Below are positions 45,061-54,099 of a DNA stretch of 64,000 nucleotides, piece by piece. The DNA comes from CAWUEX02 sp963921305. GTDB taxonomy: Bacteria > Pseudomonadota > Alphaproteobacteria > Rhodospirillales > Rhodospirillaceae. Under the pieces are notes generated by a model. That model was given only the letters and a program-made list of their open reading frames with translations. It made no database searches and was not told the origin of the DNA. How positions within the stretch are numbered: the first letter of the stretch is position 1; every line of letters starts with the position of its first letter. A program made the translations under genes and the position numbers. Location of the stretch: the NCBI GenBank assembly GCA_963921305.4, contig CAWUEX030000002.1, forward strand, positions 3,596,001 to 3,660,000, read 5' to 3'.

Positions 45061-45618
45061 CTAAGACGCTTTGAGCTGTGGCGCTGCGGACGGAACACCG
45101 CTACCGATGTCGAGCCATTCCTTCTTCTGGAAGTGCAGAATATCTTGGATTAACTCGCCGGTTTGCGGTGCGTCCAGAATATTGTGGTAGCGCGCGATGC
45201 GGTGCACCCCTTTGCCATTGCGCTTGAGCGGCAGAGTGGCCATTTCCCAACAGATGATGCGCCCGGTGGTGGTGCGCAGGGTAGAAATCTCCCAAATGCC
45301 GCAGGGTGTCAGAGCACAGTGGATGAGGTCGGTGGTAAGGCGTTCGGCCTGATCGTCAGCCAGGAACTGATGCACTTCCTTGCCCGTCAGATCGACCTTC
45401 CAGAGATCCACCAAAGCCGTGCCGAACAGCACAACCGTGTTGGTCCCGGCGGCGGGATCAACGTCATTGAGCGAGATGAGCGGTTGTGGCGCTGGGTTGG
45501 CGTTGTCCAGGAAGGCCTCGGACGTCGGCAAATCGCCGCCTTGGCGCAGAGATTGCCAGTGATCGACAAAGCTCTGCCCTTTTGCCGATATAGCCGCAGG
45601 GGTACCGGACTCGGACAT
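45061..45618 (-). CDS. PAS_5-type (alphaproteobacterial PAS-like) protein
   Basis: A 185-residue single-domain protein matching the alphaproteobacterial PAS-like family. Typical are FVDHWQSLRQGGDLPTSEAFL at the start, VVLFGTALVDLWKVDLTGKEVHQFL and GIWEISTLRTTTGRIICWEMATLPL. It has no output domain, so it may be a small sensor or partner protein. It is monocistronic. Confidence 0.75.
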   Translation of the reverse strand: MSESGTPAAISAKGQSFVDHWQSLRQGGDLPTSEAFLDNANPAPQPLISLNDVDPAAGTNTVVLFGTALVDLWKVDLTGKEVHQFLADDQAERLTTDLIHCALTPCGIWEISTLRTTTGRIICWEMATLPLKRNGKGVHRIARYHNILDAPQTGELIQDILHFQKKEWLDIGSGVPSAAPQLKAS

Positions 45619-45722
45619 GCATGAAGCGTAACCCGTTACGGCCTCACTGAAAACGTGTTTTTGACTAAAAACCGCCGGTTTTGGCCAGTTTGGCAGTCAA
45701 ATATGCGCGCCGTCGCGAGGTT

Positions 45723-46139
45723 TCACTGAGTCCGATCTACCGGCGGAGGGGCTAGCCTGCTCGGGCGCCCTACCGGTGTTTGATTACACGGGTATGCTGC
45801 AGATAGGGATTGAGCGAGCATCACCGACGCGGGGAAGTGGGGTGACGAGCGCCCGGTGCGGGCGCCCTCGAACAGAGTTTCGACGATTGCGGCGACATCG
45901 ATCAGCGCAGGTCCGCACCACGTGTAACCATGAGAGCGCCACATGGTGATCGGCTCCCCGTCGACATCCAGCTGAGCACCCGCCAAGAAACCACTGACAA
46001 ACCCCTCGCACCGGGCCTGCGCGACGTCTTCCATGCTGCGGCAGTCACGCCCAAGTTCGATGCCCCGATACGCGCTGGCTGGATCTGAGAACAGCCAGGC
46101 CACTCCGGCAATGAGGCACCCGAACCACAGACGCTTCAT
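45723..46139 (-). CDS. Rap1a/Tai-like secreted protein
   Basis: A 138-residue exported protein (signal MKRLWFGCLIAGVAWLFSDPASA). It carries the cysteine pattern of the Rap1a/Tai family: RDCRSMED, ARCEGFVSGFLAGAQ, TWCGPALID and AAYPCN. Known members bind effectors in secretion systems, but many are of unknown role. The ATG at 46139 begins the signal peptide. It diverges from zur, whose dyad lies about 120 bases upstream, so it may share zinc control. Confidence 0.62.
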   Translation of the reverse strand: MKRLWFGCLIAGVAWLFSDPASAYRGIELGRDCRSMEDVAQARCEGFVSGFLAGAQLDVDGEPITMWRSHGYTWCGPALIDVAAIVETLFEGARTGRSSPHFPASVMLAQSLSAAYPCNQTPVGRPSRLAPPPVDRTQ

Positions 46140-46260
46140 GCTCAAGACAGTCTCACGCGCATTTGGGCCAGGCCTTTGCGGACGTTGGGCACAGATTTCG
46201 CACACGAGACTGCCGCCGCCGGCTTTAGTCAAGGTTTGACTCATGGCCGGATACCGATTA

Positions 46261-46277
46261 ATCGTATGTTATACGAT
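46261..46277. promoter_or_regulatory. Predicted Zur operator
   Basis: ATCGTAT-GTT-ATACGAT is a perfect dyad with 7-base arms, 16 bases before the zur start and between zur and the divergent Rap1a-like gene. The central TATGTTATA core resembles proteobacterial Zur boxes. It probably represses zur and its downstream zinc genes when zinc is plentiful. Confidence 0.68.
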
Positions 46278-46293
46278 ACGATAGAGGTGAGTG

Positions 46294-46683
46294 ATGGCGC
46301 GAGCAAGGTCAGTCAACGATGCTGAGGTCATGGAAATCATGGAGGCGGCGGGTAAACCGCTGACAGCCTATGACTTGCTCGCACGGCTGCCGGGCGAGCA
46401 TCGGCCCTCGCCCCCTGTGGTGTACCGGGCTCTCGACCGCCTCAGTGCCGAAGGCAGCATCCATCGGATCGAGAGCCTGAAGGCGTTCATCCCCTGCCGT
46501 TCCTCCAGGCATGATCATGAAGTGGTCCTGGCGGTTTGCTCCGACTGCAAAGCCGTTGAAGAGATTGAGGACCACGATCTCTGCCGGGTGGTGTCGCGAT
46601 GGCAAAAAGCATCCGGCTTTAACGCAGATCAAAAAACGTTCGAGATCGTCGGCCACTGCAAGGACTGCATGGCCAAGCACTAG
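46294..46683 (+). CDS. zur: Zinc uptake regulator Zur (Fur family)
   Basis: A 129-residue Fur-family repressor. The winged helix is at the front (LTAYDLLARLPG..PPVVYRALDRLSAEGSIHRI) and structural zinc cysteine pairs at VCSDCKAVEEIED and GHCKDCMAKH, with HDHEV in the middle. Gene context (zinc receptor, GTPase, chaperone) identifies Zur over Fur. The ATG at 46294 has GAGGTGA just upstream, beside the predicted operator. Confidence 0.9.
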   Translation: MARARSVNDAEVMEIMEAAGKPLTAYDLLARLPGEHRPSPPVVYRALDRLSAEGSIHRIESLKAFIPCRSSRHDHEVVLAVCSDCKAVEEIEDHDLCRVVSRWQKASGFNADQKTFEIVGHCKDCMAKH

Positions 46684-46802
46684 ACGCATCTCACACCGAA
46701 CATCTTACGAGGCCGGCGACGGCTTCCCCTTTGCATCAATCGAACACCAACGCGCACTGGCCAGCACCGTCAGTAGCCCCAACTCTGGAGTGGACCTTAG
46801 TC

Positions 46803-48860
46803 ATGCTAAAGAAAAGTCTTTGGACCGGCGTCGCCATCAGCACCCTGCTGCCCGGCGCCGCTTTCGCGCAGTCAGCCTTAAACCTCGATGTCGAAGAAAT
46901 CATTGTCACGTCCACACCGTTTGAACGCAGCCTGGCCGACACGATCCAAGGCGCCTCTGTTCTGACCGGAGACGCGTTGCGCGACCAAGCACGCTCGTCT
47001 CTTGGCGAAACGCTGCGCGGCGAAACAGGCATCTCCTCCACGTTTTTCGGACCGGTCTCCAGTCGCCCAATCATTCGCGGGCAAGGCGGTGACCGCATAC
47101 GGATTTTGACCAACGGGGTCGACCCGGTCGATGCGTCCGTGACCAGCGTGGACCATCAGGTCGCCATCAATGCCGGGACAACCGAGCGGATCGAAATCCT
47201 CCGCGGGCCAAATACGCTGTTATATGGGTCCAATGCGGTCGGCGGCATCGTCAACGTCATCGACACGCGCATCGCCGCCACACTGCCGGAAAACACGGTG
47301 TCAGGCCGTGGCGACCTCACCTACGCCACGAATGCGGATGCCTTTGGTGCGAATGCACAGACTGTGGGGCAGATCGGACCGGGATTGGTGCTGTCGGTAG
47401 ACGGGTCCTACAGCGACCAGTCCGACTACGAGATCAAAGGCTTTGCCAACGAAGAGGCCGAAGAAGAAGGCATCGATGGGTTTGTCGAAAACTCGTCCGC
47501 TGAGGTTTACACCTTTGGCGGCGGCCTCAGTTACTTGTGGGAGAACGGCCACATCGGCGTCTCCGGCGGCTACTTCAACTCCTTGTACGGTGTTCCCGCC
47601 GCGCACGAGCATGGTCATGAGGAAGGCGAAGAAGACCATGACGAAGAGGAGCACGAGGATGAGGAACACGAGGAAGGTGAGGAAGAAGAAGAGATCATTT
47701 CCATCGACCTTGAGCGCGTGCGCTTCGATATCGATGGCGAACTGCGCAATCTCGGATCGTTCGTCGAAAAAGCCACCTTCCGTTTTGGCTATGGCGACTA
47801 TGACCATACGGAGTTAGAGGGCGACGAGGTCGGCACCGTCTTCCAGAATGAAGCCTGGGAAAGCCGGATTGAACTCGTCCATCGCCCCATCGGAAATCTC
47901 AAAGGCGCGTTTGGCCTGCAACTGCGCAACCGCGATTTCGAGGCGATTGGGGCCGAGGCCTTTGTTCCGCCAACCGAGACCGACTCCCTCGCCCTTTTTA
48001 TCGTTGAAGAGGCATCCTTCGACATGCTCACCCTGACGGGCGGCTTGCGATACGAAAACGTCGACGTAACATCCACCACCACAGCGATCGAACGCGATTT
48101 CAACACCCTGTCCGGGTCTATCGATGCGTCGTGGCAGTTTGCCGATGAAGCTGCATTTGGCCTGACCACCTCTCTTACGGAACGGGCCCCCAATGCCGAA
48201 GAGCTTTTCTCCAATGGGCCGCACTTGGCGACGCAGCAATTCGAGATCGGCGACCCAAATCTTGTGAAGGAGAAGGCCTGGAACGTAGAAGCAAGTCTGA
48301 AGGTTAGGACGGATCGCTTTGGCGGCTCCCTCAATCTGTTCCGCACTGAGTATGACGATTACATTTTCGAGCGGTTGACCGGCGAAGAAGAGGACGAGCT
48401 GCCGGTCTATCGCTACACCCAAGTCGACGCGACCTTCTCCGGCTTTGAAGCCGAAGCCGATATGCAAGTGTATGAGTCGGGCGATACGGCGGTCACTTTA
48501 GACGGCTCGCTCAGCTATGTCCGCGCAACCGACACGACGACGGACTCACCGCTGCCCCGAATCCCGCCTTTGTTTTACACCGTGGGTGCGACCGCGAAGG
48601 TCGAGGCCTGGACAGCCCGGATTGAATTGGAGGGATCATCCAGCGCCACCCGCGTCGCTCCGCTGGAAGAGGAAACCGACTCGTACATATTTGTGAACGC
48701 ACAAGTGAGTTGGAAACCCATCGCAGATCGGGATGTTCGGTTCGTTCTGCAAGGCCGAAACCTGGGCAACTCCTTCGCCCGGCCACATACGTCCTTCATC
48801 AAGGAACTGACCCCACTGCCTGGCCGGGACGTCCGGTTCTCCGTGGCCATGGGTTTCTAA
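46803..48860 (+). CDS. znuD: ZnuD-like TonB-dependent zinc receptor
   Basis: A 685-residue outer-membrane receptor with a signal peptide (ending AAFAQ), TonB box region (LDVEEIIVTSTPF), plug (IRGQGGDRIRILTNGVD; TERIEILRGPNTLLYGSNAVGGIVNVID) and a 22-strand-type barrel ending in F. A His/Glu-rich external loop at residues about 268-299 (HEHGHEEGEEDHDEEEHEDE and on) matches the zinc-capturing loops of ZnuD. It follows zur by 119 bases and is presumably induced when zinc is low. Confidence 0.88.
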   Translation: MLKKSLWTGVAISTLLPGAAFAQSALNLDVEEIIVTSTPFERSLADTIQGASVLTGDALRDQARSSLGETLRGETGISSTFFGPVSSRPIIRGQGGDRIRILTNGVDPVDASVTSVDHQVAINAGTTERIEILRGPNTLLYGSNAVGGIVNVIDTRIAATLPENTVSGRGDLTYATNADAFGANAQTVGQIGPGLVLSVDGSYSDQSDYEIKGFANEEAEEEGIDGFVENSSAEVYTFGGGLSYLWENGHIGVSGGYFNSLYGVPAAHEHGHEEGEEDHDEEEHEDEEHEEGEEEEEIISIDLERVRFDIDGELRNLGSFVEKATFRFGYGDYDHTELEGDEVGTVFQNEAWESRIELVHRPIGNLKGAFGLQLRNRDFEAIGAEAFVPPTETDSLALFIVEEASFDMLTLTGGLRYENVDVTSTTTAIERDFNTLSGSIDASWQFADEAAFGLTTSLTERAPNAEELFSNGPHLATQQFEIGDPNLVKEKAWNVEASLKVRTDRFGGSLNLFRTEYDDYIFERLTGEEEDELPVYRYTQVDATFSGFEAEADMQVYESGDTAVTLDGSLSYVRATDTTTDSPLPRIPPLFYTVGATAKVEAWTARIELEGSSSATRVAPLEEETDSYIFVNAQVSWKPIADRDVRFVLQGRNLGNSFARPHTSFIKELTPLPGRDVRFSVAMGF

Positions 48861-48886
48861 GGGTTTCTAAAACCAGGACAAACTCA

Positions 48887-49579
48887 ATGCGCCCGCATGC
48901 CTTGGCCGCAGACTCGGACATTGACTCGAACATTGACCCGGCCAGACACGTCAGCCGGGTCGACGGGTTGTACGCGATCAAGAAAGACAGCGTGCCAGCC
49001 GTGGTCTGGAACAGGACGCTGCCCGCGGCTTTTCGGTCCTGGTTTGACGCCCTCGCTTCAGACGCACTGCCGTCGGCATGTGTCAGGTTGAGAACGCCTG
49101 ATGTCACGTCCGTTGTTCGGCAAGCGTGCGACGACGCCGGCACCCCAGAGTGCCCTGAACGGACCTGGTTCATCAAGGATGTGTCCGCTCTTGCCGACAT
49201 CTTCGCGGGAATCATGTCAGCGCGTCGTCTCCAGTTGCGGTTCGACATCATAAGCGGCAACGCGTGCAAGAAATTTCATACTGATATTGTCGACGCCCGG
49301 TTGATCTGTACGTATCGCGGTCCAGGCACGCAGTACGGCGTCCTAACAGAGAACACAGACCCGAAAGACATCTTCGATGTACAATCCGGTTCTCCAATCC
49401 TTTTGCGCGGCACCCGCTGGCCCAGCGCCGCGTCCACCGGTTTCCGGCATCGCTCGCCACCTATCCAAGGGTCCGGGACGACGCGGCTGAATTTGGTGTT
49501 AGATGCGATTCTTGACGATGACGTCTATGAGGATCACTTGCACATGCACCCCGAATGGGTGCGCAGCAAGTCATGTTAG
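48887..49579 (+). CDS. DUF1826 family protein
   Basis: A 230-residue protein of the DUF1826 family, often found near COG0523 GTPases and Zur sites. The conserved core reads KKFHTDIVDARLICTYRGPGTQYG, and LLRGTRWP and GTTRLNLVLDA follow. It may bind metal, but no activity is known. An AGGACA ribosome site is upstream and it lies 26 bases after znuD. The N-terminal 12-base repeat (three GAC-T/C-CGG-type units) is low in complexity. Confidence 0.78.
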   Translation: MRPHALAADSDIDSNIDPARHVSRVDGLYAIKKDSVPAVVWNRTLPAAFRSWFDALASDALPSACVRLRTPDVTSVVRQACDDAGTPECPERTWFIKDVSALADIFAGIMSARRLQLRFDIISGNACKKFHTDIVDARLICTYRGPGTQYGVLTENTDPKDIFDVQSGSPILLRGTRWPSAASTGFRHRSPPIQGSGTTRLNLVLDAILDDDVYEDHLHMHPEWVRSKSC

Positions 49580-49705
49580 GGGTCAGTTTTACGACCTTTC
49601 CTGCTTTGCCAACCTGAGGGAGTGATCCGGAAAACCGCAACTGGAACTGTAATCAACTAAACCGTAAAGCGCCCATCGAAAGACATTCTTACGGAGTGAG
49701 TGCCC

Positions 49706-50851
49706 ATGCCCCGAGATCCAAACTATAGAATTCCGGCGTTCGTGCTCACCGGTTTTTTGGGAGCAGGAAAAACGACGCTTTTGAACCATATGCTTCAAGA
49801 GCCGGCGTTCGCCCGTACGGCTGTGATTGTAAATGAGTTCGGCGAAGTGGGCATAGATCACGACCTTGTCCGCAAAAGTAGCGACCAGGTCGTCGAACTT
49901 ACGACGGGCTGCCTGTGCTGCACGATTAGTGGCGATATCAGCAAGACGGTTTACGAACTCATTCTTCTACGTAACCAGAAACGCGTTCCACCGTTCGAAC
50001 GGATCATCATCGAGACAACTGGATTGGCCGATCCGGTTCCGGTTCTATTCACGCTGCTGGCCGACCCAAGGTTGGAACCGAACATCAGCATTGGCGGTGT
50101 CACGACAGTCGTTGATACCGTCAATGGGGCATCAACACTTGCGCAGCATCCCGAAGCGCTCAAACAGATTCTCGTCGCTGATACGATTGTTTTGTCCAAG
50201 ACTGACTTGCTCGTCGAGGATCAAGGGCGAAGTAGCCTTCCAGGGCTCTACTTGACCCTACAGGAGAAAAATCCCGGAGCACGGTTGCTGGACATCTCGG
50301 AGGTGAATGAAAACGCGGGCCTGGCCTTCAGTTCCGCGCCGTATAGACCTGAAAACAGACCTGAAGACGTAAAGCGGTGGCTTGTGGAAGAGCAAGCGAC
50401 GGCTTCACATAACCATGACTCAGCTCACCAGCATGACGGGGATGAAGAGCCGCATGATCATGGACACCATCCTCACAGTCATGACATCAACAAACACGGT
50501 GACGACATCCATGCCTTTAGCATTGTGATGGACAAACCGGTGAGCCGCGCGGTTTTCTCATTCGCCATGTCAATTCTTATGGCCAACGCCGGTGAGGATC
50601 TTCTCCGGGTAAAAGGTATCGTCAATGTGACTGACGCAGACGGCCCGTGGATCGTCCACGGCGTTCAGCATGTCTTTCCACGACCTGTTACACTGCAAGA
50701 GTGGCCAAGTGGAGACCGTCGCACCCGCCTTATGTTTATTACCCGTAACATCCCTAAAACCACGATTGACCGCTTCTTTCGCGCCTGGGGCGATGCCAAG
50801 CAGGTCGGCGAGAACGATCCCATTCTGCAAAATGCGAGTCAGTCGGGGTAG
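49706..50851 (+). CDS. COG0523/CobW-family GTPase, probable zinc metallochaperone
   Basis: A 381-residue G3E GTPase. The P loop is FVLTGFLGAGKTTLLNHML, the metal-binding CxCC motif is GCLCCTISGD, Walker B is IIIETTGLADPVPVLF and VLSKTDLL is the base-specificity motif. A His/Asp-rich linker (residues about 235-270, e.g. HDSAHQHDGDEEPHDHGHH) precedes the CobW C-terminal domain (VKGIVNVTDADGPWIVHGVQHVF). Zinc context suggests the ZigA/YeiR class that shuttles zinc to enzymes. The ATG at 49706 has GGAG nine bases upstream. Confidence 0.9.
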   Translation: MPRDPNYRIPAFVLTGFLGAGKTTLLNHMLQEPAFARTAVIVNEFGEVGIDHDLVRKSSDQVVELTTGCLCCTISGDISKTVYELILLRNQKRVPPFERIIIETTGLADPVPVLFTLLADPRLEPNISIGGVTTVVDTVNGASTLAQHPEALKQILVADTIVLSKTDLLVEDQGRSSLPGLYLTLQEKNPGARLLDISEVNENAGLAFSSAPYRPENRPEDVKRWLVEEQATASHNHDSAHQHDGDEEPHDHGHHPHSHDINKHGDDIHAFSIVMDKPVSRAVFSFAMSILMANAGEDLLRVKGIVNVTDADGPWIVHGVQHVFPRPVTLQEWPSGDRRTRLMFITRNIPKTTIDRFFRAWGDAKQVGENDPILQNASQSG

Positions 50852-50922
50852 CCGTATCCGTTGCGCCACGGCATCAAGTGTGTGACCCCGAAAAGTAATC
50901 AGCCGGTTGGAGGACACGTGAC

Positions 50923-52149
50923 ATGCAAACTTTGATGAAAGTCGGAATGATATCCGCGTTGACGCTCGTACTGGCACCTAGCCTTGCGCCGGCTCATGGT
51001 CCGGTGGAACGCAAAGCCGAGGTCGCGAATACAGCATTGCGCTTGTTCACCGCCGACGCGGCCAACGGCGAAGTGGTCGTCATCGACATGCCGAGCGGCG
51101 ATGTGGTCGCCAGACTGTCGACACCGCCTTACATCATGAGTCTCGGCTTTAGCCATGACTACGAACATCTTTTCGCCATGCGCGGCCGGAGTACCGACCG
51201 CGACATGGTGACGGTTATCAGCACGGGCTATTTTTCCGATAGCGACATCCGGCGCCCGCCCTATGTCGCCCGCACGCTCCCCGCCGAAACGCCGGGCGGG
51301 ATTCGCGAGGACCATCTCGCAACCGTGGGCGGCAAAGACGCCGTGTTTATGGAAAGCAGCGCGGAAATTGTCGTTTTTGAAAATGAAGACTTCACCGGCC
51401 TGGAGGAAATCAGCGTGCGCCGCTACGCCCTGGCCGGCAACGACCACTACCACTATCTGGAGGCCGGGGACTTCTTGTACGTGGGGCATCTCGCGTTGGG
51501 CATGCTGCAAATCCTCAATCGTGAGACCGGAGAGGAAGTCAAACGGTTGGAGCGCTGCCCTGTGCTGCACGGCATGATCAAAGATGAAGACAGCGGCCGT
51601 TTGTTTTTCGCCTGTGCGCGGGATGTCATGGTCGTTGGCACGCGAGGTGAGGAACTGAATCAGGACTTGCTGCGCATCCCCTACCCCGACCGGCAGCGGA
51701 TCGGCGCCTTCTTGCGCGGCCCACAAGGCATTTATTGGGGCTTCACGGAAGGGACCATTCCGCAACTCCACCGCCTCAACGTCGCTGAACAGCCCTATGC
51801 TTTCACCAGCCTGCCGGTCGAGTCCTCGGTTCGTCAGGCCGTATCGCCGGACGGTCAATACCTCTTGTCGCTGTCACGGGCGGGCAACCTCGACATTCGG
51901 AGTGGCGAAACCGGCGAACTGTATGACACGGTGGCCGTGGCCAGGGCCTTCGACAAAGACTTTCATGAGCACGTCGATAAAGCCGTACTGCCGGATATTG
52001 TCGTTGCCGACGGTCACGCCTTTGTCAGCTTGCCTCACCAAGGCAAGATCGTCGAAGTCGATCTCGAGACCGCGGAGATTAAGGGCGAGCTCGATATCGG
52101 TGGGGAACCGACCCGCTTGCTGGCCCTGAAAATGTCGGTGGGCTCGTAA
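50923..52149 (+). CDS. aztD: AztD-like periplasmic zinc chaperone (beta-propeller)
   Basis: A 408-residue secreted protein (signal ending LAPAHG) with WD/YVTN-type propeller repeats. Several features match AztD, a zinc metallochaperone that feeds AztC: the RCPVLHGMIKDED segment, a Cys/His-spaced FFACARDVMVVG, the NDHYHYLEAGDFLYVGHL histidines and a late FHEHVDKAVLPDIVVADG. AztABC transport genes are not in the window. A GGAGGA ribosome site precedes the ATG. It is the last gene of the zur-znuD group. Confidence 0.68.
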   Translation: MQTLMKVGMISALTLVLAPSLAPAHGPVERKAEVANTALRLFTADAANGEVVVIDMPSGDVVARLSTPPYIMSLGFSHDYEHLFAMRGRSTDRDMVTVISTGYFSDSDIRRPPYVARTLPAETPGGIREDHLATVGGKDAVFMESSAEIVVFENEDFTGLEEISVRRYALAGNDHYHYLEAGDFLYVGHLALGMLQILNRETGEEVKRLERCPVLHGMIKDEDSGRLFFACARDVMVVGTRGEELNQDLLRIPYPDRQRIGAFLRGPQGIYWGFTEGTIPQLHRLNVAEQPYAFTSLPVESSVRQAVSPDGQYLLSLSRAGNLDIRSGETGELYDTVAVARAFDKDFHEHVDKAVLPDIVVADGHAFVSLPHQGKIVEVDLETAEIKGELDIGGEPTRLLALKMSVGS

Positions 52150-52200
52150 CGATATCCCTTAGGCGCGCTGCCGCATCTTTGAGAGCGGAACGATCTGCCC

Positions 52201-53937
52201 TCAAATGTCCGCGTAGACGTGGGTTTCCTTCTTCGCGCCCGGGTGGGTGACGGCGCCGTCCTTGGCATCGCCGACCTGCTGGGCGTACTTCCATAACGCG
52301 CCGGACTGATAGTCATGGGCGCGCGGGGTCCACTCCGCACGGCGCTTGGCCAGGTCTTCGTCACTGACCTCCAGCTCGATGGTGCCGGCCTCGGCATCCA
52401 TGGCGATCATGTCGCCGTCCTTGATGAGCGCGATGGGCCCGCCGACCGCCGCCTCAGGCCCGACGTGGCCGACGCAGAACCCGCGCGTGGCGCCGGAGAA
52501 GCGGCCATCGGTGATCAGGGCGACTTTGTCGCCCATCCCCTGCCCGTAGAGCGCCGCGGTGGTCGACAGCATTTCGCGCATGCCCGGCCCGCCGCGCGGT
52601 CCTTCGTAGCGAATGACCAGCACTTCGCCTTCTTTGTACTCTCGTTTCTCAACCGCGGCGAACGCGTCTTCTTCGCAATCGAAGCACCGGGCCGGACCAC
52701 GGAACTTGAGGGTCTTCATCCCGGCCACTTTGACGATGGAGCCTTGAGGCGCCAGCGAGCCTTTGAGCCCGACCACGCCGCCGGTGGGTGACAACGGCTT
52801 AGACGTGGGCATGATGACGTCCTGGTCTTCCGGAAACTTCACGTCCGCCAAGTTCTCGGCCAAAGTCTTGCCCGTCACCGTGATGCAATCGCCGTGCAGG
52901 TAGCCGCCGTCGAGCAGCGCCTTCAACAACACCGGCACACCGCCGATGTCGTAGACGTCTTTGGCGACATAGCGCCCGCCGGGTTTGAGGTCGGCGATAT
53001 AGGGCGTCTTCTTGAAGATTTCACAGACATCGTCGAGGTCGAACTTGATGCCCGCCTCATGGGCGATGGCCGGCAGATGCAAGCCGCCGTTGGTCGAGCC
53101 GCCGGACGCGGCCACCACCACCGCGGCGTTTTCCAGGGCCTCGCGGGTGACAATGTCGCGCGGGCGCAATCCGCTGGCGATGAGGCTCATCACTGCGCGG
53201 CCGGACTCCTCGCACATCTGGTCGCGCGACTCATAAGGCGCCGGCGCACCCGCGGAGCCGGGCAATGCCAAGCCCATGGCTTCAGACACACAGGCCATGG
53301 TGTTGGCCGTGAACTGTCCGCCACAGGACCCCGCCGACGGACACGCAACGCATTCCAACTCGAACAACTCTTCTTCGGGCAGGTTGCCGGCAGAGTGCTG
53401 ACCCACCGCCTCGAACACGTCCACCACGGTAACGTCCTTGCCCTTAAAAGTGCCGGGCAGGATCGAGCCGCCGTAGATGAACACCGACGGCACGTTGAGG
53501 CGCACCATCGCCATCATCATGCCCGGCAGGGATTTATCGCATCCGGCGAGACCGACCAGCGCGTCATAGCAATGGCCGCGCATGGTGAGTTCGACGGAGT
53601 CCGCGATCAGGTCGCGCGACGCCAGCGACGACTTCATACCCGCGTGGCCCATGGCAATGCCGTCGGTCACGGTGATGGTGGTGAACTCGCGCGGCGTGCC
53701 CCCGGCGTCTTTGACGCCTGTCTTGACCGCCTGGGCCTGACGGCTGAGCGCGATGTTGCACGGCGCGGCCTCGTTCCAGCAGGTGGCAACGCCGACGAAG
53801 GGCTGGTGGATCTGCTCCTCGGTCATGCCCATGGCGTAGTAGTAGGAGCGGTGCGGCGCGCGCTCCGGCCCCTCGGTGACGTGGCGCGAGGGCAGTTTGG
53901 TTTTGTCGAAGACGGGTTTCTTGCTGTCGTCGAGCAT
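52201..53937 (-). CDS. ilvD: Dihydroxy-acid dehydratase
   Basis: A 578-residue Fe-S enzyme that forms branched-chain 2-oxo acids in valine, leucine and isoleucine synthesis. The N-terminal VGVATCWNEAAPCN and LAGCDKSLPGMMMA and ACPSAGSCGGQFTANTMACVSEAMG carry the cluster and Mg ligands. The C-terminus has DGRFSGATRGFCVGHVGPEAAVGG. The start follows an AGGGATC site. It converges with aztD. Confidence 0.96.
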   Translation of the reverse strand: MLDDSKKPVFDKTKLPSRHVTEGPERAPHRSYYYAMGMTEEQIHQPFVGVATCWNEAAPCNIALSRQAQAVKTGVKDAGGTPREFTTITVTDGIAMGHAGMKSSLASRDLIADSVELTMRGHCYDALVGLAGCDKSLPGMMMAMVRLNVPSVFIYGGSILPGTFKGKDVTVVDVFEAVGQHSAGNLPEEELFELECVACPSAGSCGGQFTANTMACVSEAMGLALPGSAGAPAPYESRDQMCEESGRAVMSLIASGLRPRDIVTREALENAAVVVAASGGSTNGGLHLPAIAHEAGIKFDLDDVCEIFKKTPYIADLKPGGRYVAKDVYDIGGVPVLLKALLDGGYLHGDCITVTGKTLAENLADVKFPEDQDVIMPTSKPLSPTGGVVGLKGSLAPQGSIVKVAGMKTLKFRGPARCFDCEEDAFAAVEKREYKEGEVLVIRYEGPRGGPGMREMLSTTAALYGQGMGDKVALITDGRFSGATRGFCVGHVGPEAAVGGPIALIKDGDMIAMDAEAGTIELEVSDEDLAKRRAEWTPRAHDYQSGALWKYAQQVGDAKDGAVTHPGAKKETHVYADI

Positions 53938-54019
53938 GGGTCAGATCCCTGAAAACGTGAACACTTCTTGGCCCTTCATAGGCGGAGAACGGCGCAAAAG
54001 CCAGGAAATTGGGCAACAG

Positions 54020-54048
54020 AAAACCCCGCTCCCTTGGCGGGAGCGGGG
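54020..54048 (-). terminator. Rho-independent terminator downstream of the 54100-54726 gene
   Basis: A perfect 10-bp stem (CCCCGCTCCC at 54024-54033 against GGGAGCGGGG at 54039-54048) with a five-base loop. On the minus strand it is followed by TTTT, so it ends the orphan gene's transcript. Confidence 0.82.
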
Positions 54049-54099
54049 TCATGCGACAGAGCTGAGCTTTGATGTTTTTGGTTTTAGCCTTCCGAACGC

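Noticed and set aside
47604..47697. His/Glu-rich low-complexity tract as a separate element
   Set aside because: It is in frame within the ZnuD-like receptor and fits the zinc-capturing loop of that family.
52894..53952. 352-codon plus-strand frame opposite ilvD
   Set aside because: It is antisense to ilvD and His/Arg-rich, as GC shadows often are.
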